From: Myroides sp. N17-2
GTDB lineage: Bacteria; Bacteroidota; Bacteroidia; Flavobacteriales; Flavobacteriaceae
Assembly (NCBI RefSeq): GCF_002286775.1
Contig: NZ_NSGJ01000007.1
Span: 62,001 to 126,000 of the forward strand
Length of the DNA: 64,000 nucleotides
Direction: 5' to 3'
Position 1 is the stretch's first letter. Every line of letters begins with the position of its first letter. A program made the translations under genes and the position numbers. Of the stretch, positions 57,066 through 64,000 are shown piece by piece. The notes beneath the pieces were generated by a model, which worked only from the letters and a program-made list of their open reading frames with translations, was not told the origin of the DNA and searched no databases.

Positions 57066-57073
57066 TAAGTTTG
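57066..57073 (+). promoter_or_regulatory. Putative -7 box of mutY-ssb-gldD
   Basis: TAAGTTTG ends 18 bases before the ATG at 57092 and overlaps an alternative TTG start at 57071, arguing against that start. Confidence 0.45.
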
Positions 57074-57091
57074 CGTTCTATACTTTTTACA

Positions 57092-58144
57092 ATGACTTTT
57101 TCTAATAAACTCATTACTTGGTACTTAGTCAACAAACGCTTTTTACCTTGGAGAGAAACTAAAAACCCTTATGCTATTTGGCTGTCAGAAATTATTCTTC
57201 AACAAACGCGAGTAGCGCAAGGTTTGCCTTATTTTGAAGCCTTTTTGAACACCTATCCAACAGTAACGGACTTAGCTAATGCACCCGAAGATGATGTAAT
57301 GAGATTATGGCAAGGACTAGGCTACTACAGCAGAGCGCGTAACTTACATGCAACAGCTAAAAAAGTAGCTTATGAACTAAATGGCATATTCCCACCTAAC
57401 TATAAAGAACTTCTTACCTTAAAAGGTGTAGGAGAATACACTGCTGCAGCCATAGCTTCTATCGCTTATGACGAAGTAGTCCCTGTAGTAGACGGAAATG
57501 TATTCAGGGTACTCGCTAGAGTGTATGGTATCACTTCTGATATATCAACTAATAGTACTAAAAAAGAATTCCAAACATTAGCCGCTAAGTTAATACCTCA
57601 TAATGAACCAGCTACTTTTAACCAAGCCATTATGGACTTCGGAGCTACACAATGTACTCCTAAGAACCCAGACTGTAGTGTGTGCCCTTATATAAATGAG
57701 TGCGTAGCTTACGCTACTAACCAAGTAGCCACTTTACCTGTCAAGCTAAGTAAGATAAAAATAAAGAAGAGATATCTAGATTTCCTTATATTATTAGATG
57801 CTAACAGGGATACGATAATAGAACAACGTACAGAAAAAGATATATGGCAACAACTTTATCAATTTCCTCTTATTGACAGCTTTGACCACAATACTGAAGA
57901 TATCGCTAAAGCTATTACAGAGAAATATGACTCTTTATTATATATAAAGGAGATAATCAACCTAACGGAGTCACCGATAATACATCAATTATCACATCAG
58001 AAACTGCATATCAAGTTTTGGGTTGTAAAGGTAGACCAACTACCAGGCACACCTACTCAGTGGGTTGACTTAAATAAATTTGGTTTTCCGATAGTAATTC
58101 ATAACTTTATTACATCTGTAGATTTAAAAACACTAATAGACTAA
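57092..58144 (+). CDS. mutY: A/G-specific adenine glycosylase MutY
   Basis: Removes adenine mispaired with 8-oxoguanine. Start ATG 57092 (350 residues). The helix-hairpin-helix is LKGVGEYTAAAIASIAYDE with the catalytic aspartate in PVVDGNVFRVLARVYG, and the [4Fe-4S] cysteines are CTPKNPDCSVCPYINEC. The C-terminal NUDIX-like domain for 8-oxoG recognition occupies about residues 225-345. First gene of mutY-ssb-gldD; ssb starts 4 bases after it. Confidence 0.96.
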   Translation: MTFSNKLITWYLVNKRFLPWRETKNPYAIWLSEIILQQTRVAQGLPYFEAFLNTYPTVTDLANAPEDDVMRLWQGLGYYSRARNLHATAKKVAYELNGIFPPNYKELLTLKGVGEYTAAAIASIAYDEVVPVVDGNVFRVLARVYGITSDISTNSTKKEFQTLAAKLIPHNEPATFNQAIMDFGATQCTPKNPDCSVCPYINECVAYATNQVATLPVKLSKIKIKKRYLDFLILLDANRDTIIEQRTEKDIWQQLYQFPLIDSFDHNTEDIAKAITEKYDSLLYIKEIINLTESPIIHQLSHQKLHIKFWVVKVDQLPGTPTQWVDLNKFGFPIVIHNFITSVDLKTLID

Positions 58145-58148
58145 CACT

Positions 58149-58592
58149 ATGAACGGCACCCTTAATAAAGTCACATTAATAGGTCACTTAGGTGATAACG
58201 TAAAGATGCATTACTTCGAGAATGGCAACTGCATCGGGCGTTTTCCTATCGCAACAAATGAAGTATATCTAAATAAAACTTCAGGCGAAAAATACACTTC
58301 TACGGAGTGGCATAACTTAGTGGTGAAGAATAAAGCTGCTGAAGTCTGTGAAAAATATCTATCTAAAGGAGATCGTATTTATGTAGAAGGTAGAATCCGC
58401 TCTCGTCAATGGCAAGGAGATGACGGTATCTCAAGACAGACTGTAGAAATAATGGTTACCGAATTTATGTTTTTAGACACTAAAAAGGAGAATGATTATA
58501 AAACAAAAACTACCTTTGAAGAAGAAAAAAAGGATGCTATAGATAATTTTAATATTCCTAAAGAGACTAATAATGATAATCTTCCGTTTTAA
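58149..58592 (+). CDS. ssb: Single-stranded DNA-binding protein
   Basis: 147-residue OB-fold protein: LNKVTLIGHLGDNVKMHYFE at the start, RFPIATNEVYLNKTSGEKYT, and the acidic tail ending NNDNLPF, the partner-recruiting tip. It is 4 bases after mutY and 45 before gldD. Confidence 0.96.
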   Translation: MNGTLNKVTLIGHLGDNVKMHYFENGNCIGRFPIATNEVYLNKTSGEKYTSTEWHNLVVKNKAAEVCEKYLSKGDRIYVEGRIRSRQWQGDDGISRQTVEIMVTEFMFLDTKKENDYKTKTTFEEEKKDAIDNFNIPKETNNDNLPF

Positions 58593-58637
58593 GTAGGTTA
58601 CATATTTAGATTAGAACACTAATTGACAATCAGAAAC

Positions 58638-59222
58638 ATGAGAATTTCCATTATAAGCACTATTTTATTATTAACTCTATTCACATCGTGTAAAGAGGAG
58701 ACTACACCTAAACCTAATGCATTCTTGGCTCTAGATTATCCTAATCAAGAGTACACAACATATAAGAATGCTAACGGATTTGAATTTAGTCAGAATAAAT
58801 GGGCTACTATAAAGGAAGGAAAGAATAGCTCTTTAGAGATACATTATCCACAGATGAAGGCTACAATCTTCATCAACTATAAACCAGTAGACGGCAATGT
58901 CAATCTGTTATTAAAAGATGCGCAAAAACTAACTTATGAGCATTTCGTAAAAGCAGATGAAATCATCGAACAGCCGTTCATTAATGCTAAAGACAGAGTC
59001 TATGGTATGTTCTATAACGTAGAAGGAAATGCTGCAACTAATGTACAGTTTTACGCTACAGATAGCGTTAAAAACTTCGTAGTAGCCTCACTATATTTCT
59101 ATGCTAAACCAAACTATGATTCTATACTACCTGCGAGCGAATATGTCAAGAAAGATATGCGCAAGCTAATAGAAACACTGCAATGGACAGAAAAACAACC
59201 TAGCTCTGTAGTAACACCTTAA
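58638..59222 (+). CDS. gldD: Gliding motility lipoprotein GldD
   Basis: GldD is one of the proteins needed for gliding and type IX secretion in Flavobacterium johnsoniae. Start ATG 58638 (194 residues), MRISIISTILLLTLFTSC, lipobox LFTSC; a longer frame adds only four residues and weakens the signal. Family-typical YEHFVKADEIIEQPFINA and VQFYATDSVKNFVVASLYFY are present. In F. johnsoniae gldE lies between ssb and gldD; here only 45 bases separate them. Confidence 0.92.
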   Translation: MRISIISTILLLTLFTSCKEETTPKPNAFLALDYPNQEYTTYKNANGFEFSQNKWATIKEGKNSSLEIHYPQMKATIFINYKPVDGNVNLLLKDAQKLTYEHFVKADEIIEQPFINAKDRVYGMFYNVEGNAATNVQFYATDSVKNFVVASLYFYAKPNYDSILPASEYVKKDMRKLIETLQWTEKQPSSVVTP

Positions 59223-59335
59223 TCAAGAACATCTCGATTTTTTATATTTGAATGGAATTAGCTATAGTAGTTAATTCCATTTTTTCGTCTCTACGTTTCT
59301 GTTGAATCCATAGTGACAGTATAGTACATCCATAA

Positions 59336-59369
59336 TGACTCCATTAAAAAGCCCGTTTTAATGGAGTCA
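59336..59369. other. 14-bp-stem hairpin TGACTCCATTAAAA
   Basis: TGACTCCATTAAAA, loop AAGCCCG region (59350-59355), TTTTAATGGAGTCA. Perfect stem. There is no U-tract after it, so a normal terminator is doubtful; a copy of the same 3' sequence begins the tandem repeat. Confidence 0.75.
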
Positions 59370-59402
59370 CTATGGACTCATTATGGACTCACTATGGACT
59401 CA
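59370..59402 (+). repeat. Three tandem 11-bp repeats YTATGGACTCA
   Basis: CTATGGACTCA, TTATGGACTCA, CTATGGACTCA in immediate succession; the preceding AATGGAGTCA is a degenerate fourth unit. An inverted CCATAGTGAC lies at 59308-59317. Confidence 0.8.
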
Positions 59403-59531
59403 CTCGGATGGAATATCACAAAAAAACGAGATAAACCATAGAAGATCTATCTCGTACATTATTTGCTTATTTTTCTACTTTTTTCTCCGTTATTATCAGA
59501 TATAAAAAAGAAAAAAATTCTCGTTATTTAC

Positions 59532-59909
59532 CTATTTTACGCTAACAATATTCGTTTTATCTACATGATAAATACCATTAGCAATCTTCTCTACTGTCTT
59601 TACTAAAGAAGAAACATCCTGCTTAGCATCATCAAACTCCACTACTGCAGTCTTCGTATCAAAGTCTACCTGTGCATGCTTCACTCCGTCTAACCCTGCT
59701 AACTTCCCTTCAATTAACTTAGCACATCCGATAGCACATGTCATTCCCTCTATCTGAAAAGTTGCTTTCTCTACTGTACCTGCTACTTCATTTGTACTAG
59801 CCTGAGCAGTTGCCTCTTTTCCTTCTGCATTAGTAGTTGTTTCATTTTTACATGATGCGAATAGCACTGTCCCTAACATTACTACAGCAAATGATCTAAG
59901 TATATTCAT
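59532..59909 (-). CDS. Heavy-metal-associated domain lipoprotein
   Basis: 125 residues: signal and lipobox MNILRSFAVVMLGTVLFASC, a linker, and an HMA-like domain from about residue 49 with metal-binding IEGMTCAIGCAKLIEGKLAG (Cys-Ala-Ile-Gly-Cys, CxxxC rather than CxxC) and AQVDFDTKTAVVEFDDAKQD. Such periplasmic HMA lipoproteins bind copper or similar metals. A TATTTTTG box lies about 33 bases upstream. The spacing of the two cysteines is unusual and may alter specificity. Confidence 0.85.
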   Translation of the reverse strand: MNILRSFAVVMLGTVLFASCKNETTTNAEGKEATAQASTNEVAGTVEKATFQIEGMTCAIGCAKLIEGKLAGLDGVKHAQVDFDTKTAVVEFDDAKQDVSSLVKTVEKIANGIYHVDKTNIVSVK

Positions 59910-59941
59910 CTCTTTATTTTTTATAAGTAATCTTTCAACTG

Positions 59942-59949
59942 CAAAAATA
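59942..59949 (-). promoter_or_regulatory. Putative -7 box of the HMA lipoprotein gene
   Basis: TATTTTTG on the minus strand, 33 bases upstream of the ATG at 59909. Confidence 0.45.
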
Positions 59950-59950
59950 A

Positions 59951-59980
59951 AAAAAGCAACTGAATGTTCAGTTGCTTTTT
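59951..59980 (-). terminator. Terminator of the M16 operon
   Basis: AAAAAGCAACTGAA, loop TG, TTCAGTTGCTTTTT; symmetric, lies after the M16 gene stop at 60005. Confidence 0.88.
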
Positions 59981-60004
59981 CAATTCTATTATTTAGATAA
60001 TCAA

Positions 60005-62062
60005 TTATTTAAAATCAGCTTCAGATACTCCTTCGTTGATTTTTACATCTTTCACTATATTTATTATTTCTACCCCTACATTCATCACTTGCTTATAAGG
60101 AATCTTAATCCCCTTCACTTCTTTATAATCTTCATAAGTAGTAGTGATACTCATTACTTGTCCGCCTTGCTCTTGAGAAGTAACACTAGATACTTTAAGT
60201 CCAGACTCTACGTCGTAATAAGACACTGTCTTACCTACTTTAATACCTACAGCTTGCTTGACATTCACAGTTTCTATTCCTACTACTACAGCTTCTTTAT
60301 TTTGCTTAAGTTTTAATTCTGAGAATGGAGTAGCCTCAGCTTGTAATGCTTTTAACTCCTCACCCTTCATCTCTATCTTTTGCCCTTGAGCCATTACGAA
60401 TGCTTCTTTAGGAGTTACCACTTGCTTAGACATTGTATTCCCCATCATTTTTTGTTCTGATAGCAAATATCCTTCTTGTACCTTAGTGATAGACTCTAAT
60501 TGCATTCCCTGCACTTCTGCTACACTGCTAATCACCATAGATTTCACTTCTGCTAACTTCTTCTCTCCACCAATAGCATTAATATACTTATCTACAACAG
60601 AAGACACAGTAAGCCCTTTTTTAGCAGCAAGATCCTGACCAGATGTAGGTTTTGCTACTTCATCCGCTTCTTTAGAGTAATACTTAATATCATATCCTAG
60701 ACGTTCTAATCCAGGTAATACATCAGCACCCTTACCCACGATTACAATACGCATATTATCTTTAAGGAAATACTTCTGAGCTGCACGTTGTACATCTGCT
60801 ACAGTCACTGCATTAATATTCTTAATATAGTTTTCATAAAAATCAGCAGGTAATCCATACAACTCTTTATTCAATGCATATCCTGCTACAGTAGTAGGTT
60901 TCTGAATCTCCATCACGAAATTACCTACATACTTCGCTTTCGCTAACTTTAGTTCGTCTTCCTTCACAGGAGTTGTACGGATAAGATCGATCTCCTTAAT
61001 AAATTCTGTAACTGAACTATCAGTAACAACATTACGTACTGATGCACCTGCTCTAAACTTACCAGGATACTTACGAGAGGTACTAATAGAAGAGTATGCT
61101 CCATATGTCCATCCATGTGCCTCACGCAAGTTTAAGAACAGACGTCCTTCACCACCACCTCCTAAGATTTGGTTTGCTAAAATAGCTGCAAAGTAATCTT
61201 TATCTGTCATCTTTAGCTCCACTTCATTTAGTAAAGCAATTTCAGACTGTACGGCATTAGACATATCTACGAAGTTGATCTCAGTCTTCTGCACGTTCTC
61301 CTTATAAGCAACATCTTTAAACTGTGTATTCGTTTTTTTCCATCCATCAAACAAACCGCGTACAGCCTTTTCCGTCTTTTTGTAATCGATATCACCTACT
61401 ACTACTAAGTACGCCTTCTCAGGTGAATAATACTTCTTATAGTACTCCTGTACATCAGCAAAAGTAACATTAGTCAATGACTGAACAGTCTCAAACTCTC
61501 CTACAGGAGTTTTCTTACCATATAACACTGCACTCTCTACTCTACGAGCGATATTGGTAACGCTATTCTCTCCAGATTTCACTCCTTCAATAGCCTTCGC
61601 TTTAGCTTTATCAAACTCCTCTTGTGTTAGTACTGAATTTAATGCACCATCTGATAGAAGATTTAGAATAGTCTCGTTATGCTTAGATAATCCATTAGCA
61701 GAAGCACCTCCTGAATGGAAATTAATACGAGCCCCTAAGAAGTCAATCTCTTCTTGAAACTTCTCTTTATTCATCTTCTTTGTTTCGTTACCTAACATCT
61801 CAGACAAGATAGATGACACACCTGCCTTATCTCCATCATATACTAGTGGATTATCGATAGTCAATGTATAAGATACACGAGGAAGTTTAGTATTCTGTAC
61901 TACCAAAACCTTCATACCATTACTTAGTGTAAAAGAAGTAGGTTTACCTACCTGCACTGTTGGAGCAGGGCCAGGTGTTGGTTGTTTTCTATCTTGAGCT
62001 TGCATTTCTAACGCTGCTAAAGCAAACACTACACTTGCAGCATAAATATATATTTTCTTCAT
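60005..62062 (-). CDS. M16-family protease homologue with C-terminal lipoprotein-like domain (no HxxEH)
   Basis: 685 residues with a signal peptide (KKIYIYAASVVFALAALEMQ). The N-terminal 450 residues are M16-like (MKVLVVQNTKLPRVSYTLTI, GGEGRLFLNLREAHGWTYGA) but the zinc motif HxxEH is replaced (VSSILSEMLGNETKKM), so it is probably the non-catalytic partner of the next gene. Residues about 480-685 form an added domain resembling LolA/LppX-type outer-membrane lipoprotein sorting folds (KYINAIGGEKKLAEVKSM). It ends 17 bases... in the opposite direction it follows the catalytic gene after 17 bases, one operon. Confidence 0.85.
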   Translation of the reverse strand: MKKIYIYAASVVFALAALEMQAQDRKQPTPGPAPTVQVGKPTSFTLSNGMKVLVVQNTKLPRVSYTLTIDNPLVYDGDKAGVSSILSEMLGNETKKMNKEKFQEEIDFLGARINFHSGGASANGLSKHNETILNLLSDGALNSVLTQEEFDKAKAKAIEGVKSGENSVTNIARRVESAVLYGKKTPVGEFETVQSLTNVTFADVQEYYKKYYSPEKAYLVVVGDIDYKKTEKAVRGLFDGWKKTNTQFKDVAYKENVQKTEINFVDMSNAVQSEIALLNEVELKMTDKDYFAAILANQILGGGGEGRLFLNLREAHGWTYGAYSSISTSRKYPGKFRAGASVRNVVTDSSVTEFIKEIDLIRTTPVKEDELKLAKAKYVGNFVMEIQKPTTVAGYALNKELYGLPADFYENYIKNINAVTVADVQRAAQKYFLKDNMRIVIVGKGADVLPGLERLGYDIKYYSKEADEVAKPTSGQDLAAKKGLTVSSVVDKYINAIGGEKKLAEVKSMVISSVAEVQGMQLESITKVQEGYLLSEQKMMGNTMSKQVVTPKEAFVMAQGQKIEMKGEELKALQAEATPFSELKLKQNKEAVVVGIETVNVKQAVGIKVGKTVSYYDVESGLKVSSVTSQEQGGQVMSITTTYEDYKEVKGIKIPYKQVMNVGVEIINIVKDVKINEGVSEADFK

Positions 62063-62079
62063 TTTGTCTACAGTTATAA

Positions 62080-63399
62080 TTAATTGTTAGCTTTCTTTAC
62101 AGGAACGTAGTCAAGTACTAGTCTTTGGTTCTTATTAAGGTACTTTTTCGCTACATCGCGTATCTCTTCTCTTGTAATACTTCTGTAGATATCAATGTTA
62201 CTATTGATCAAGTTTACATCTCCATATAACAAATAATAAGAAGCTAAATTCTCAGCCAAACCTTCTACATTCGAATTTGAGTCAACATATTGTTTCTCAA
62301 AAATATTTTGAAGCTTTTGGAAGTCTCTTTCTGAAATTAATTCAGTTTGTAATTTTAAGATTTCCTCATCTATTTCTTTTACTAACGCATCAGAACTAGT
62401 ACCTTGCATAGGAATACCATAGATAAAATACATTCCGTAGTCTTCTTGACTAAAGCTAAATGATGCCATCTCTAACGCCATTTTCTTTTGATCTACTACT
62501 TTCTTATATAATCTAGAACTCTTTCCACTAGATAAAATAGAAGAAATCATCTCTAATACACGAGCTTCACGAGACTTCATAGATGGCGTACGATATGCCT
62601 CTACTACCATCGGAAGTTGGATATTAGGATCTTGGAACTCCGCTTTTAACTCTGTTGTGATAGGAGCCTCTTCAAACTTACTTTTTACTACAGGAGTACC
62701 TTTAGCTATAGGTCCAAAATATTGTTTAATCCACTTCTTCGCTTGCTCTTTCTCAAAATCACCAGCGACTACTAATACTGCATTATTAGGAATATAAAAC
62801 TTCTTATTAAACGCTAAGAACTCCTCTAAAGTAGCTGCATCTAAGTGATCCATCGACCCAATAGGAGCCCAACGGTAAGGGTGTTTTGTAAACAGATTTT
62901 TCTTTACCTCCGTTACTAGCTGTCCATAAGGTTGGTTATCCACACGTAGTCTTTTCTCCTCTTTTACTACTTCATTCTGAGTACTCACCCCTATTTGGTT
63001 AATAATAGGATGCATTAATCGCTCAGACTCCATCCACAACCCTAACTCTAGATTATTAGAAGGAAACACTTCATAATAATAAGTACGGTCATCCGAAGTA
63101 TTAGCATTATTCTTACCTCCATTAGAAGTAACTATCTTAAACCACTCTCCGCGGTCGATATTCTTAGTTCCTTCAAATAATAGGTGTTCAAAAAAGTGAG
63201 CAAATCCCGTACGTTCAGGATTCTCATCTTTCGCTCCAACGTGATACATCACAGATGTCACAACTACAGGAGCAGATTTGTCTTGGTGTAAGATAACGTG
63301 TAATCCATTATCTAAAGTGTACTGATCGAATTCCACTTTTTGAGCTAAGGCAGACACTCCAAAGAATAATGAGCCTAGAACCAATAAAGATTTTTTCAT
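62080..63399 (-). CDS. Catalytic M16-family zinc metalloprotease
   Basis: 439 residues with signal peptide MKKSLLVLGSLFFGVSALAQ. The zinc motif is HFFEH at residues 68-72, inside ERTGFAHFFEHLLFEGT, and the distant Glu lies in QNEVVKEEKRLRVDNQPYG, the M16 arrangement. It would digest peptides in the periplasm, perhaps together with the inactive partner encoded 17 bases downstream. An 18-bp palindrome lies 17 bases upstream of the start. Confidence 0.93.
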   Translation of the reverse strand: MKKSLLVLGSLFFGVSALAQKVEFDQYTLDNGLHVILHQDKSAPVVVTSVMYHVGAKDENPERTGFAHFFEHLLFEGTKNIDRGEWFKIVTSNGGKNNANTSDDRTYYYEVFPSNNLELGLWMESERLMHPIINQIGVSTQNEVVKEEKRLRVDNQPYGQLVTEVKKNLFTKHPYRWAPIGSMDHLDAATLEEFLAFNKKFYIPNNAVLVVAGDFEKEQAKKWIKQYFGPIAKGTPVVKSKFEEAPITTELKAEFQDPNIQLPMVVEAYRTPSMKSREARVLEMISSILSSGKSSRLYKKVVDQKKMALEMASFSFSQEDYGMYFIYGIPMQGTSSDALVKEIDEEILKLQTELISERDFQKLQNIFEKQYVDSNSNVEGLAENLASYYLLYGDVNLINSNIDIYRSITREEIRDVAKKYLNKNQRLVLDYVPVKKANN

Positions 63400-63415
63400 T
63401 CTACAATATTTTGAA

Positions 63416-63433
63416 ATTAGGTTATAACCTAAT
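63416..63433. promoter_or_regulatory. 18-bp perfect palindrome upstream of the M16 operon
   Basis: ATTAGGTTATAACCTAAT, self-complementary, 17 bases before the M16 protease ATG. Possible operator or 5' leader hairpin. Confidence 0.5.
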
Positions 63434-63660
63434 AAGTAGTACTTTACCTATAATTGTTACACTTATTTTGAACTATTTATAAACTATCCATAAAAACCAC
63501 CTCCACAACTGTTATGAGTATGAAATATATGCTCACTACTCGCCTTAGTTTAACTGTTATAAATCCAACTATCAAATAAAAACAATAGTTATCATTAATA
63601 GAACACACTCATTTACACCTTACTAACTATAAAAAATAATCAAATGACTTTCGATAAAAC

Positions 63661-63691
63661 TTTTGTAAATGAGAAAATAAATGTATATTTG
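63661..63691 (+). promoter_or_regulatory. Promoter of rplU
   Basis: TTTTG (-33 zone, 63661-63665), 18 bases, TATATTTG (-7, 63684-63691), the Bacteroidota consensus with good spacing. The rplU ATG is 31 bases after the -7 box. Confidence 0.72.
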
Positions 63692-63722
63692 CACCCTTAA
63701 TAAACATTTTAATTTTTTTGTT

Positions 63723-64000
63723 ATGTACGCAATCGTAGAGATGGCAGGGCAACAATTCAAAGTTAGCAAAGATCAAAAAGTGTATGTACACCGTTTGGCA
63801 TCTGAAGAAGGAACAACTGTTACTTTTGACAAAGTTCTTTTAATTGATGACAACAACAACATCACTCTTGGCGCCCCAGCTATAGAAGGTGCTTCTGTGG
63901 AAGCTAAAATTTTACAACACCTACAAGGTGACAAAGTAATCGTTTTCAAAAAGAAAAGAAGAAAAGGTTACAAAAAGAAAAACGGACACAGACAAGCTTT
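63723..64000 (+). CDS. rplU: 50S ribosomal protein L21 (partial, continues past window)
   Basis: 92 codons are visible, MYAIVEMAGQQFKVSKDQKV and on to VIVFKKKRRKGYKKKNGHRQ, which is bL21. The frame is open at the window end; only the last few residues are missing for the usual 103-residue core, or more if it has a C-terminal extension as in some Bacteroidota. rpmA normally follows. Confidence 0.96.
   Translation, partial: MYAIVEMAGQQFKVSKDQKVYVHRLASEEGTTVTFDKVLLIDDNNNITLGAPAIEGASVEAKILQHLQGDKVIVFKKKRRKGYKKKNGHRQA

Larger units (their letters stand above)
59223..59531. other. Intergenic region between converging gldD and the HMA lipoprotein gene
   Basis: 309 bases. Contains a structured repeat: inverted repeat, 14-bp hairpin and three tandem 11-bp units (59303-59402). 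Beyond 59415 it is A+T-rich with no gene recognised. Confidence 0.7.
63400..63722. other. Intergenic region between the M16 operon and rplU
   Basis: 323 bases. Holds an 18-bp palindrome (63416-63433) next to the M16 start and a strong promoter for rplU at 63661-63691. The middle is A+T-rich with no recognised feature. Confidence 0.7.

Noticed and set aside
57071..57091. TTG start of mutY
   Set aside because: Overlaps the probable -7 box; the ATG at 57092 gives the family N-terminus.
1..64000. tRNA, rRNA, CRISPR or prophage genes
   Set aside because: No cloverleaf, conserved rRNA stretch, spaced repeats or phage proteins were seen by eye; a dedicated search might still find a small RNA.

Overview
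The window is low-GC (by eye about 35% G+C) DNA of the Bacteroidota, almost certainly a Flavobacteriaceae chromosome. The signs are the type IX secretion gene sprA, gldD behind mutY-ssb, alternative complex III feeding a cytochrome oxidase, upstream boxes of the Bacteroidota type TAnnTTTG, and many lipoproteins with a C-lipobox. Several proteins look Myroides-like to me, but that genus call is an inference I cannot test here.

Layout. 1-9.9 kb (minus strand): most of sprA, then ruvA, maeB, queG and ruvB. 10.1-21.5 kb (minus): one respiratory operon actA-B-C-D-E-F-coxB-coxA, i.e. quinol:cytochrome c oxidoreductase plus oxidase subunits II and I, closed by a hairpin terminator. 21.6-28.1 kb: a SPOR protein, leuS, and the operon ftsX-DUF3098-uppP-truB (division, wall lipid recycling, tRNA pseudouridine). 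28.1-34.5 kb is the only accessory region: a broken AraC-type regulator carrying a 152-bp insertion, a free-standing EF-Tu domain-3-like protein, about 1.5 kb of non-coding DNA full of degenerate repeats, a frameshifted small gene resembling an immunity protein, and an unknown protein followed by a membrane-anchored leucine-rich-repeat protein. 34.5-46.3 kb: thioredoxin-like protein, patatin, pyrH-frr, leucine dehydrogenase, asnS, rpoN, a PorT-like barrel, a DUF3078 protein and dxs. 46.3-64 kb: tadA, the alpha-2-macroglobulin/pbpC pair, RNase G, a 30-residue ribosomal protein, HU, mutY-ssb-gldD, a heavy-metal-binding lipoprotein, a pair of M16 proteases and the start of rplU.

The best candidate for something undescribed is a pair of roughly 150-bp elements (9968-10117 and, inverted, 28168-28319). 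They are about 86% identical by eye, begin with CCC and end with GGG, have 12-bp perfect terminal inverted repeats in the better copy, and each is flanked by TTAAA on both sides. Removing the second copy plus one TTAAA restores an uninterrupted AraC-type helix-turn-helix reading frame, so it is a genuine insertion. No transposase is encoded, so it looks like a non-autonomous MITE-like element. The other copy sits directly against the ruvB promoter. Other points worth attention are the EF-Tu mimic, the absence of gldE between ssb and gldD, a structured repeat after gldD, and a terminator-like hairpin immediately before pbpC.

I saw no rRNA or tRNA genes, CRISPR arrays, prophage or intact transposase genes.
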